Assembly (NCBI GenBank): GCA_017404545.1 | Contig: JAFRCC010000005.1 | Coordinates: 70,227-134,226, forward strand | Reading direction: 5' to 3' | DNA from: Clostridia bacterium | GTDB lineage: Bacteria > Bacillota > Clostridia > TANB77 > CAG-508 | Length of the DNA stretch: 64,000 nt | In this document: positions 35,716 to 43,676 of the stretch, piece by piece | How the letters are laid out: every line of letters starts with the position of its first letter | Numbering within the stretch: position 1 is the first letter of the stretch | Program-made: the position numbers and the translations under genes | The notes under the pieces: model-generated | What the model saw: only the letters and a program-made list of their open reading frames with translations | Database searches by the model: none | What the model was told of the DNA's origin: nothing

Positions 35716-36381
35716 ATGGATAATAATATTGATTGGGAACCTCAAAATGTGGCAAATCTTGCTGAGGCACTTTCAAAAATTGGTAATGAATATCGTTCAA
35801 AAATAGCAAACATATACTATTTTTTCAATAAAATTGGCCAAGACCAGAAATGGATAGGAAAAAATTATAATTCAATTGTAGATGATATAATGAATAAGTC
35901 AAGAAATACGTTTGAAGAATGGGCAAATTATTTACAATATATAGTTCCAGAAACAATATATACAATTGCTAATATGCAAGCTAGTATTGGAGGAGGAACG
36001 ATAGATTTTTTTATTTATCAAAATAGCGATGAAATAAGAGCTGTAGAAGATACAGTAGAAAAAGCCGATGGTAGTATGATAATAAATTATGAGGAAGTTA
36101 GGAAGGTAATAAGTAATAATATAGCATCAGAGTCAAGCGCAGCTATATCAAAATTACAAGAGTACTATATGCAATTTGAAATGTTGGGAACATTGAATGG
36201 TAATGAAGCTATAATAATTATGTATGAACAATTGGACAACTTAATATCAAAAAACAAAGCAATATTGAATACTTTTATTGAAGAGATGGAAAATTCTGTA
36301 GAAATGTCTATTAGAAAAACAGAAATTACTAATACTCAGACAATACTATTGGCAGATAAAATATTGTCCATTTTAAATTAA
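35716..36381 (+). CDS. WXG100-like protein, third copy
   Basis: The 221-residue product is a paralogue of the preceding gene, with DWEPQNVANLAEAL at the start and QKWIGKNYN at the turn. ATG 35716 follows AAGGGG. In-frame codons upstream overlap the terminator and are not coding. It is more diverged in the middle (residues 85-125) than at the ends. Encoded just downstream of its partner, it is likely co-exported by EssC. Confidence 0.82.
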   Translation: MDNNIDWEPQNVANLAEALSKIGNEYRSKIANIYYFFNKIGQDQKWIGKNYNSIVDDIMNKSRNTFEEWANYLQYIVPETIYTIANMQASIGGGTIDFFIYQNSDEIRAVEDTVEKADGSMIINYEEVRKVISNNIASESSAAISKLQEYYMQFEMLGTLNGNEAIIIMYEQLDNLISKNKAILNTFIEEMENSVEMSIRKTEITNTQTILLADKILSILN

Positions 36382-36413
36382 AAATATAGATTACGAAGCC
36401 TTATAAAAAAGGG

Positions 36414-36448
36414 GAGCATAATATAATTTAATATTATGCTCTTTGTTT
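36414..36448 (+). terminator. Terminator ending the type VII locus
   Basis: A perfect 11-bp stem GAGCATAATAT/ATATTATGCTC (36414-36424 with 36431-36441) with a 6-nt loop and T-rich tail. Confidence 0.85.
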
Positions 36449-36568
36449 GTATTTTAGGTACAAATATTAAAATCTACTTGTTTAAAAAAATGATTTATGA
36501 TACGATAACCTCTAGAAAAGCAAGTGTAACCAGCAATCTAAAAATATTGTGGCAATTCGGAGGAAAAA

Positions 36569-38287
36569 ATGAGTACAAACTTATCAAGCGAGAAACGAGA
36601 AATTATATTAAATAATATAAAAATAATGAGAGAAAAGCTTCAAGATGAACCAGAGCTAGTAACAACACTAAATGAGATAGAGCATGAATTAAAAAGAAAA
36701 AAATATGGCCTAGTGTGGGAGAATCATGAAGAAAAAATAGATCAAGAAATAAAAGATAAAATACCTGTTTTTGTAGAAGATAGTAATTTAGAAATAAAAA
36801 TTGATGAAACAAAATCAACCAATTTTATACTTGAGGGAGATAATTTACATAGCTTATATCTTTTAGAAAAAACACATAGAAATAGAATAGACTTAATAAT
36901 AATAGATCCACCATACAATAGGGGACTAAATGATTTTATATATGACGATAATTATATTGATAAAGGAGATTCATTTAAACATAGTAAATGGATTTCTTTT
37001 ATGAATAAACGTCTATACATGGCTAAAAAGTTATTAAAGGATAACGGAGTTATATTTATAAATATTGACGACAATGAGCTTGCTGGTCTAAAACTATTAT
37101 GTGATGATATATTTGGCGAAGAAAACTTTGTTGCATGCTTCCCATGGCATAACAGAACTTCAGTGCAAAATGATACAGATATAAGTATTAACCATGAATA
37201 TATATTAGCGTATGCTAAAAAAAGAAGAATTGCAAATAGAAGATTAAAAGCTAGTAATGAAGATTTATGGTATAAAACAGATGATTTTGTAATTCAACCA
37301 AAGGAAACAGATTCAAGTAAATATGCTAATCCAGATAACGATCCACGTGGTTTATGGAAAGCAGATCCATTTGATGCACCTAACATAAGACCAAACCTAA
37401 CGTATGAAATAGTAAATCCAGTTACGGGAGTAAAGTATTTACCACCAAAAGGAAGATGCTGGAGAACGGAACAGGAAAAATTTCAAAAGTTACTTGAGGA
37501 TAAAAGAATAGTATTTGGAAAAAATGGGCGTTCAAAGCCACAACTAAAAGTATTCTACAACGAAGTAAAAATGAAAGGTGAGATACGAAATAGCTGGTTT
37601 GATAGCGATTTATACGATACATCTACAAATGGAAAAAAAGAGCTCTTATCAATCTTACCAGATAAGAAAATTTTTAATACACCAAAGCCAGTAGCACTAT
37701 ACAAAGAAATTATAAAAATGGCAATTTCTCCTAAAGTTAAAAATCCTATAATATTAGATTTTTTTGCAGGATCTGGTACAGTAGGGCAAGCTGTATTAGA
37801 AGAATTTCAAGGTAAGGATGCAAGTTTTATTTTATGTAATAGTAATGAAAGCAATATATGTAAAGATATAACTTACGAAAGAATTAAAAGAATTATAACT
37901 GGTTATGAGAATCAAAAAAAAGAAAATGTAAAAGGAATAGAAAGCAATTTAAAATATTATAAAATTAATTACATAGATAAAATGAGGGCTGAGGATGAAA
38001 GTTACTACGTAGAAAACGAACTGCAAAAATTTTTGAAAGAGTTAATCCAACTAGATAATATGAATAGTACTGATAATGGATTAATAGAGCTATTATTATC
38101 TGATGATGATATTGATGAATTCTTCGGCAACAAGCAACGTTTAAATAAATGCAAAATTGTATATATAAGCAGTAATGCTTTAATTACGGAAGAGCAAATT
38201 GAAGAATTTGAAAAAAGAAATATTGAAGTACAATATGTACCAGAGCTTTATTATGAAAAAGAGCTAAACGATATTAATCAATGGTAA
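36569..38287 (+). CDS. mod: Type III DNA methyltransferase (Mod)
   Basis: The Mod subunit methylates adenine at an asymmetric site and gives the restriction enzyme its specificity. The 572-residue product has the catalytic motif IIIDPPYNRGLND (about 110-122) ahead of the AdoMet-binding motif LDFFAGSGTVGQA (about 395). This is the beta-class order of type III Mod proteins. The central region (about 190-330) is the expected target-recognition part. ATG 36569 follows GGAGG. It is followed after 40 bp by res, with AAAGGAGG between. Confidence 0.93.
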   Translation: MSTNLSSEKREIILNNIKIMREKLQDEPELVTTLNEIEHELKRKKYGLVWENHEEKIDQEIKDKIPVFVEDSNLEIKIDETKSTNFILEGDNLHSLYLLEKTHRNRIDLIIIDPPYNRGLNDFIYDDNYIDKGDSFKHSKWISFMNKRLYMAKKLLKDNGVIFINIDDNELAGLKLLCDDIFGEENFVACFPWHNRTSVQNDTDISINHEYILAYAKKRRIANRRLKASNEDLWYKTDDFVIQPKETDSSKYANPDNDPRGLWKADPFDAPNIRPNLTYEIVNPVTGVKYLPPKGRCWRTEQEKFQKLLEDKRIVFGKNGRSKPQLKVFYNEVKMKGEIRNSWFDSDLYDTSTNGKKELLSILPDKKIFNTPKPVALYKEIIKMAISPKVKNPIILDFFAGSGTVGQAVLEEFQGKDASFILCNSNESNICKDITYERIKRIITGYENQKKENVKGIESNLKYYKINYIDKMRAEDESYYVENELQKFLKELIQLDNMNSTDNGLIELLLSDDDIDEFFGNKQRLNKCKIVYISSNALITEEQIEEFEKRNIEVQYVPELYYEKELNDINQW

Positions 38288-38327
38288 AACCTAGGGAAAA
38301 AATACATTCAAAAGGAGGTTGAATTTA

Positions 38328-40523
38328 ATGAAAGATATAAAATTAAAAGATTTTCAAGAACGATGCGTAGAGGAGCTACTAGAGCAAACTGCATTTGGAG
38401 AGCAGGAAGAGATTTTACTCCAAGCACCTACGGGAAGTGGAAAAACTGTAATTTTACTTGAATATATAGATAGATTTTTAGCAGAACACGAAAGTTATGT
38501 TTTTATATGGCTTACACCAGGATCTGGAGAGCTAGAAGAGCAAAGCATGAAAAAAATGCTTGAGCTGCTTCCTAATAGAGAAACAAAAACACTTGAAGAT
38601 GCTCTAAATACTGGATTTGAAAAGCAAGACACAGCATTTATAAATTGGGAAAATGTAACTAAAAAAGGAAATACAGCTCTTAAGGAGCTTGAAAAAAGCA
38701 ACCTGTATGATCGAATAGAGCAAGCAAAAGAAGATGGCATAAAATTTATTGTTATAATAGATGAGGAACACAGAAATAAAACAGAAAAAGCAGAGGGAAT
38801 AACACATTTATTTAATTCAGAACACATAGTAAGAGTATCTGCAACAACCAAAAGAAACGATGAAGCATATAATATTAAAATAAGTGAAATGGAAGTTATT
38901 AATTCGGGGCTTATAACAAAGTCGTTATATATAAACCAAGGGATTGAAAACAACATTGTTCTAAACAATGAAGTAGAATATTTATTAAAACTCGCAATAA
39001 ATAAAAGAAGAGAGATAAGGAATTGCTGCACCGCAAATGGTATAAATTACAATCCATTAGTAATAATTCAGTTACCAAGTATGAGCGAAGAGCTAATAGA
39101 GCAAATTGAGCAGTTTCTTAAGGAAGAAGGATTTACCTACGAGAATAAGCTTTTAGCAATATGGCTAGCAGATAGAAAAGAAAATATTGAGGATATAAGT
39201 AAAAACAATGCAGAGCAATGTTTTTTAATTATGAAACAGGCAATTTCAACAGGTTGGGATTGTCCAAGGGCAAAGGTACTTGTTAAAATTAGAGAGAATA
39301 TGCATGAGGATTTTGAAATACAAACATTGGGTAGAATAAGAAGAATGCCAGAGGCAAAACACTACGGAAATGAACTTTTAGATAATTGTTATTTATATAC
39401 TTTTGATGATCAATATACAGAAAGTGTTAAACAAGAGCTTGGTAGAAGTGCCGCTAATGTAAAAGCTTTATTTGTAAGGGACGAATATAGAAAATTTAAA
39501 CTAACTAAGGAAACAAAGAATACCGAGGCAGATAACTTTGCACCAAGAGAAGCATTCCTTGCAATTTACGAGTATTTTATGGATGAGTACAAACTTACCA
39601 ATCCTGAAGAAAACAGAGCAAAACTTGAAGAAGTAGGATATAATTTTAACCAAAATATAACCAACGAAATTGTTCAAGGAAATGCTGTAGAAATAAACAA
39701 AAAAATATTTGTAAAGAGCGAAAAAATACGTATTCAAAGTACAGTAGATACATATAAGAATGGTTTGGATTTAAGGCATTCAATTAATGTAATAGCATCA
39801 AGAATTGGAATGATTTATCAATATTTATCTCCAATTTTACAACGTTTGTTTTTAGGGAACATTGAGTTTCCACAAAAAATATTAAAATTAAATAAAAAGG
39901 AGTTTTACGCATTTATAATTAATAATGAAAGAAAGTTAGAATTTGATATTTTAGACGCTGTTATTCAAAAAAGAGAGCAAAGGGTAAAACTTCAAAAAGA
40001 ATTTAAAAAAACAGAAGATTTCTATTTTCCAGAGAGGATTACAGTTAAGTACAATAAGAAGGATAGCTCAATTTCAGAAATGAGTAAAAATGTGTATTAT
40101 GGATATCCATCAACAACAATAAAATCTAGTTGTGAAGAAAAATTTGAAAAATATTGTGAAGGATCTAATAAAATTAAATTTTGGTATAAAAATGGTGAAT
40201 CTTCAGAAGAGTTCTTTTCAATTGTATATCTAGATAAAATGAATAAAGCCTGGACATTTTATCCTGATTACATTGTAGGCGACACAGCAGGTAATACATG
40301 GATAATTGAAACTAAGGGGGGAGAAGATTTATATGGTCATTCAAAAAATATAGATATAAAGGTAGAAAACAAATATCAAGCTTTAAAAGTTTATGCTGAG
40401 AAATATAATTTAAAGTGGGGGTTTATACGAGATATTGATGATTTAATATTCATATCTAATGGAAATGAATATATTGAAGATATGAAAGATCAGAGCTGGA
40501 CGAATGTAAAATTTTATTTATAA
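38328..40523 (+). CDS. res: Type III restriction enzyme (Res)
   Basis: Res is the ATP-dependent motor and nuclease of the type III complex. The 731-residue product has helicase motif I APTGSGKTV (about 32-40), motif II IIDEEHRNK (about 141), motif III VSATTKR and motif VI QTLGRIRRMPE. A C-terminal PD-(D/E)xK nuclease is visible as FYPDYIVGD...WIIETKGGED (about 640-665). The length is somewhat short for the family but all parts are present. The pair would restrict incoming DNA and may be a cargo of the variable region between the type VII locus and rpsU. Confidence 0.92.
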   Translation: MKDIKLKDFQERCVEELLEQTAFGEQEEILLQAPTGSGKTVILLEYIDRFLAEHESYVFIWLTPGSGELEEQSMKKMLELLPNRETKTLEDALNTGFEKQDTAFINWENVTKKGNTALKELEKSNLYDRIEQAKEDGIKFIVIIDEEHRNKTEKAEGITHLFNSEHIVRVSATTKRNDEAYNIKISEMEVINSGLITKSLYINQGIENNIVLNNEVEYLLKLAINKRREIRNCCTANGINYNPLVIIQLPSMSEELIEQIEQFLKEEGFTYENKLLAIWLADRKENIEDISKNNAEQCFLIMKQAISTGWDCPRAKVLVKIRENMHEDFEIQTLGRIRRMPEAKHYGNELLDNCYLYTFDDQYTESVKQELGRSAANVKALFVRDEYRKFKLTKETKNTEADNFAPREAFLAIYEYFMDEYKLTNPEENRAKLEEVGYNFNQNITNEIVQGNAVEINKKIFVKSEKIRIQSTVDTYKNGLDLRHSINVIASRIGMIYQYLSPILQRLFLGNIEFPQKILKLNKKEFYAFIINNERKLEFDILDAVIQKREQRVKLQKEFKKTEDFYFPERITVKYNKKDSSISEMSKNVYYGYPSTTIKSSCEEKFEKYCEGSNKIKFWYKNGESSEEFFSIVYLDKMNKAWTFYPDYIVGDTAGNTWIIETKGGEDLYGHSKNIDIKVENKYQALKVYAEKYNLKWGFIRDIDDLIFISNGNEYIEDMKDQSWTNVKFYL

Positions 40524-40610
40524 AAATGCAGACAATAGCTTTTTCTCTGACTGGATTAAATAAAAAATGTTAAATTGTAACTATTTTTTGAAAAATAAAC
40601 AAAAGATGTA

Positions 40611-40640
40611 TTGACAAGATTAAATGAACTAATATATAAT
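40611..40640 (+). promoter_or_regulatory. Promoter of rpsU
   Basis: Consensus TTGACA (40611-40616) and TATAAT (40635-40640) with 18-bp spacing. Confidence 0.87.
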
Positions 40641-40708
40641 ATTAAACGTACATAAGAATTGTACATCCCAAGCAAGACTAATTGCAATGCCGGAAGGAGG
40701 GGAATGTT

Positions 40709-40879
40709 ATGTCAGAGATTAAAGTAAAAAATGGAGACGTTGAAGCAGCATTAAAAAGTTTCAAGAGACAATGTGCTAGAAACGGTGTTTTACAAGAAGT
40801 GCGTAAAAGAGAACACTACGAAAAACCTAGCGTAAGAAGAAAGAAAAAGTCAGAGGCTGCAAGAAAGAGAAAATTCTAA
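40709..40879 (+). CDS. rpsU: Ribosomal protein S21
   Basis: The 56-residue, highly basic product shows the S21 family pattern: [20 protein letters not shown] in the middle and [14 protein letters not shown] at the C-terminus. ATG 40709 is preferred because GGAAGGAGG lies upstream. S21 binds the small subunit near the anti-Shine-Dalgarno region. It forms a short unit with a terminator before yqeY. Confidence 0.96.
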   Translation: MSEIKVKNGDVEAALKSFKRQCARNGVLQEVRKREHYEKPSVRRKKKSEAARKRKF

Positions 40880-40898
40880 TATAATTTAAGATTTATAT

Positions 40899-40929
40899 AA
40901 AGGGGTAAACAGGTGTGTTGCCCCTTTTT
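40899..40929 (+). terminator. Terminator or attenuator after rpsU
   Basis: AAAGGGG (40899-40905) pairs with CCCCTTT (40921-40927), with further internal pairing, followed by a T-run. It limits read-through into yqeY. Confidence 0.85.
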
Positions 40930-41011
40930 GTAATGTTTTGGAGAAAATTTAAAAAAATACCAACAAAACACAAAAAAATAACATCTAAAGTATAGGGAGA
41001 GGGGTAAAAAT

Positions 41012-41452
41012 ATGTTAAAAGAAAAATTATTAGAAGATTTAAAACAATCAATGAAGGATAAAAACATTAATAGAAAAAATGTTGTTCAAATGGTTAGAGC
41101 AGCAATACTTCAAAAAGAAAAAGATAATAATATTGAGTTAAACGATGAACAAATAATGGAAATAATTGCCAAAGAACACAAAAAAAGAGAAGAATCAATA
41201 GATGACTACAAGAAAGCAGATAGACAAGATTTAGTAAACCAAATACAAGAAGAAATTGATGCACTTGCAGAATATCTACCTAAAAAGATGGAAAAATCTG
41301 AGATTGAAGTTATTGTAAAGGAAATTATAGCAGACTTAAATGCTACTTCAATGAAAGACATGGGAGCAGTTATGAAAGAGGCAAAGGCTAGATGTGGCTT
41401 AGCTGCAGATGGTAGAGACATAAACCAAATTGTTAAAGAAATGTTGACTTAA
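41012..41452 (+). CDS. yqeY: YqeY/GatB-like domain protein
   Basis: The 146-residue product is the stand-alone helical domain related to the tail of the GatB amidotransferase subunit, conserved next to rpsU in Firmicutes. Recognisable parts are MLKEKLLEDLKQSMKDKN at the start, VVQMVRAAI, AEYLPKKM and the C-terminal MGAVMKEAKARCGLAADGR. The exact role, possibly tRNA-related, is unsettled. Confidence 0.93.
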   Translation: MLKEKLLEDLKQSMKDKNINRKNVVQMVRAAILQKEKDNNIELNDEQIMEIIAKEHKKREESIDDYKKADRQDLVNQIQEEIDALAEYLPKKMEKSEIEVIVKEIIADLNATSMKDMGAVMKEAKARCGLAADGRDINQIVKEMLT

Positions 41453-41522
41453 AAAGATTATTGTAGTAAAATTAAAATAACATCTGACATAGTTGAATTT
41501 TGTCGAAAGGGAGGGGATTAAC

Positions 41523-41901
41523 GTGAAAAAAGCTTGTATTTCAATAATTAATATAATACTAATAATTTGCTTGTCCGTTTGTCTGTTTCTTCCCGTAAAG
41601 TATAGCTATGCAGAAGAACTTAATCCAGATAATTATGGAACACCTGGAGATACAGGATCAGACTACGACACAAATTTTATAGACCGATATGCAAGTAAGC
41701 TATCTTATTTATTTTTCACGGTTGCTATTATCATAGCGATAATTTGTGTAATGTTTGTCGGTATAAAATACATAACAGCAGGTGTAGCTCGGAAAAGCGG
41801 ACTACAAAAAGGACCTTATTCCAATGGCAGTAGGTGCTTTTATAGTTACATTTCTTGGCGTAATTCTATCAATCATTGCTAAATTAGGCGAAAGCATATA
41901 G
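41523..41901 (+). CDS. Type IV secretion pilin 1, +1 frameshift at CGG
   Basis: This is a VirB2-like pilin or channel protein. GTG 41523 follows GGGAGGGG. A signal-like segment (residues 4-25) ends near YSYAEE. A second hydrophobic helix (about 62-82) ends in GIKYITAG. The zero frame then reads CGG at 41790-41792 and runs into unrelated sequence ending at 41882. One base forward it reads KADYKKDLIPMAVGAF and a third hydrophobic helix, ending ESI at 41901. This matches paralogue 3 (KAEYKKALMPVAVGVG), which has no break. The joined length is about 125 residues, equal to the paralogues. Either recoding or a single-base lesion explains it. The CGG pattern favours recoding. Confidence 0.8.
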
Positions 41902-41919
41902 GATAGGAGGCGGAATTTT

Positions 41920-42310
41920 ATGGGAATAATAAAAAAATTTGCCATAGTAATTGCAATTGCTATTGTTTGTATGCTCATAGTTATGCCTCAAAAAGTTAAT
42001 GCAATTGATATGACAGGAATAATGGATGGTGCTGACAATTTTATCAATAGTGCAGAAGACAGGGAATTATTTAATAAAGATAAAGAAAAAGAGCGGCATA
42101 GATCAAGTATATTTTACAATGCTGACAATAGGGATTGTGCTAGCAATTTTGGTCGGTTCAGTTCTTGGAATTCAATTTATAACATCTGGCGCTATAGGAC
42201 AAGCTAAAGTAAAAGAAAAATTAATTCCATTTGCTCTTGGCGCATTTGTAATATTTGGTGCATTTGGTATTTGGAGAGTAGCATATAATTTGCTAAACGA
42301 TTTTTTTTAA
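41920..42310 (+). CDS. Type IV secretion pilin 2, +1 frameshift at CGG
   Basis: The second VirB2-like paralogue. The signal-like N-terminus (residues 5-24) ends near VNAID. The zero frame reaches CGG at 42094-42096 (codon 59) and then goes into unrelated sequence to 42207. One base forward it gives IDQVYFTMLTIGIVLAIL, GIQFITSG, KVKEKLIPFALGAF and a final hydrophobic helix, ending at 42310. The joined product is about 129 residues. The break sits before the second membrane helix, a different place from pilin 1, so the two lesions are not one inherited event. AGGAGG lies upstream of the ATG. Confidence 0.8.
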
Positions 42311-42358
42311 TTTGTTATTATTATTTATATTATATAAATATAAAAGGAGGAAAAGAAT

Positions 42359-42727
42359 ATGAAGAAAACAGTAAAGATTTTAGCAATAGTTTTATTATCT
42401 ATTATGATGTTATTTGTAACTGTGCAACCAGTTAGTTATGCGAGGGATGCATCGGAGATAATTAATGAGGCAACCAAGGAGCCAACTGATAAAAAAGCTG
42501 ATACAAGTGGACTTAACAATGTTGCTCAAAATGTAATCAATATAATTTGGATTATTTCAATTATTGTAGCAATTGTTGTTGTTATGGTTATAGGTATTCA
42601 ATTCATAGTTGGTGGTACTCAGCAAAAAGCGGAATACAAGAAGGCATTAATGCCAGTTGCAGTTGGTGTTGGCTTAGTTGTATTTGGTACATCTATAGTA
42701 AAATTCTTATTCAGTATGAATGGATAA
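42359..42727 (+). CDS. Type IV secretion pilin 3 (uninterrupted)
   Basis: The third VirB2-like paralogue, 122 residues, in a single frame. It has a signal-like segment (about residues 5-26, ending PVSYAR), a hydrophobic helix WIISIIVAIVVVMVIGIQFI, a short basic turn QQKAEYKKALMP and a second helix. The turn aligns directly with the frame-corrected sequences of pilins 1 and 2. It contains no CGG codon. AAAGGAGG lies upstream of the ATG. Probably a subunit of the secretion pilus or a membrane channel ring. Confidence 0.82.
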   Translation: MKKTVKILAIVLLSIMMLFVTVQPVSYARDASEIINEATKEPTDKKADTSGLNNVAQNVINIIWIISIIVAIVVVMVIGIQFIVGGTQQKAEYKKALMPVAVGVGLVVFGTSIVKFLFSMNG

Positions 42728-42739
42728 AAAAATTGAATG

Positions 42740-42775
42740 TAGGGGGTGTTAAGCAAAAGCTTACATCCTCTTTTT
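42740..42775 (+). terminator. Terminator after the pilin genes
   Basis: GGGGGTGTTAAGC pairs with GCTTACATCCTC (one bulge, some G-T pairs) around an AAAA loop, followed by five T. Confidence 0.75.
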
Positions 42776-42812
42776 ATATTATAGGGAATTCCTACGGAAT
42801 TCCCTATAATAT
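42776..42812. repeat. Perfect 17-bp palindrome
   Basis: ATATTATAGGGAATTCC (42776-42792) and its exact inverse (42796-42812) are separated by TAC. It directly follows the pilin terminator. It could be a second terminator, a protein-binding site or a mobile palindromic element. Confidence 0.8.
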
Positions 42813-43196
42813 AAAGGCTTCGCCAACATTGCACACAAAATTTAATATATAAATTTTGGCGCACGAACAATTACGCGAACATTTGCATTAAATTTTATCT
42901 TTTGCAATTATCATAATGTCCGCTATTGTTCTATTATAGAATAAAAAAATAAACATTGCATTATTGGATTATAAAATGTATTCTCATTGCTAGGGAAATA
43001 ATATGTTAGAGAATATATTTTATAGTTTAATATTAAAATGTTAAATAAATGTCAAATAAATGTAAAAATAGATTGAGAGGTAAATGTTATTAAAAATCCC
43101 TAGATGTTTTATATAGGTATATGAGTTAATACATTGTTTGACTTTATATTTAATAATAATTAAATTATTTATAAATGCATTAACAGGAGGTAAAGT
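42813..43196. other. Gene-free region before prgI
   Basis: About 380 bases with no credible gene. A small dyad AAAATTT/AAATTTT lies near 42837-42857. A promoter candidate TTGACT (43138-43143) with TAAATT (43161-43166), 17-bp spacing, stands close to prgI. The remainder is AT-rich with no recognised motif. Confidence 0.45.
43138..43166 (+). promoter_or_regulatory. Probable promoter of the prgI-virB4 operon
   Basis: TTGACT and TAAATT with 17-bp spacing, 30 nt before the PrgI start codon. Confidence 0.5.
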
Positions 43197-43676
43197 ATGG
43201 GAACGTATAATATTCCAAGAAATACAAAAGGTGAAGGAAGACTTTTTTATATATTTTCAACCAAAGCACTATTGTGGACGGTTGGAGGACTTATGCTGGG
43301 GGTTGTTATAAAAACAATTCTAAAATACATAGGTTCACTATTTAAGGCAGCAGGTGCATTTAATATTGTTGGAATTATTTTAACAATTATACTTGCCTTA
43401 CTAGGTTTTGTAATTGGAACGTTTAAAATGCCAAAGAACGAAAGATTTGAGATAACCAAAAAAGCGGCTGGAATTGGCTTAGACAAAGTATTAATTGAAT
43501 CAATAAAATTTAAGTTAAATCGTGTGAAGCTATATGTATACGATACGGATGAACTTTCTAGAGAAGAAATTGAACATGAGCTGGACGAAAAAGAAAAGAA
43601 CGAAGAAAAAGAAGAAAAACTTAGAGCTGAGCAAATAGAAAAAGCAAATAGAAATAGAAGGGGGTATATCAGATAA
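43197..43676 (+). CDS. prgI: PrgI-family type IV secretion membrane protein
   Basis: The 159-residue product has two membrane helices (about residues 24-45 and 52-80) and a charged cytoplasmic tail. PrgI proteins of Gram-positive conjugation systems take the place of VirB3 and always sit just upstream of the VirB4 ATPase. The sequence opens with GTYNIPRNTKGEGRLFYIF, in line with that family. AGGAGG precedes the ATG. Its stop overlaps the next start by one base. Confidence 0.85.
   Translation: MGTYNIPRNTKGEGRLFYIFSTKALLWTVGGLMLGVVIKTILKYIGSLFKAAGAFNIVGIILTIILALLGFVIGTFKMPKNERFEITKKAAGIGLDKVLIESIKFKLNRVKLYVYDTDELSREEIEHELDEKEKNEEKEEKLRAEQIEKANRNRRGYIR

Noticed and set aside
24950-42310. Explaining the four frame changes as random sequencing errors or pseudogene decay
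   Set aside because: All four fall on in-frame CGG, which is otherwise nearly absent, and the downstream frames stay open and conserved. It remains the main alternative and is listed under the refuting results.
24950-42310. A classical slippery heptamer or Shine-Dalgarno-stimulated shift at these sites
   Set aside because: The four sites share no slippery run, no common upstream purine-rich spacer and no common downstream hairpin. Only CGG is shared.
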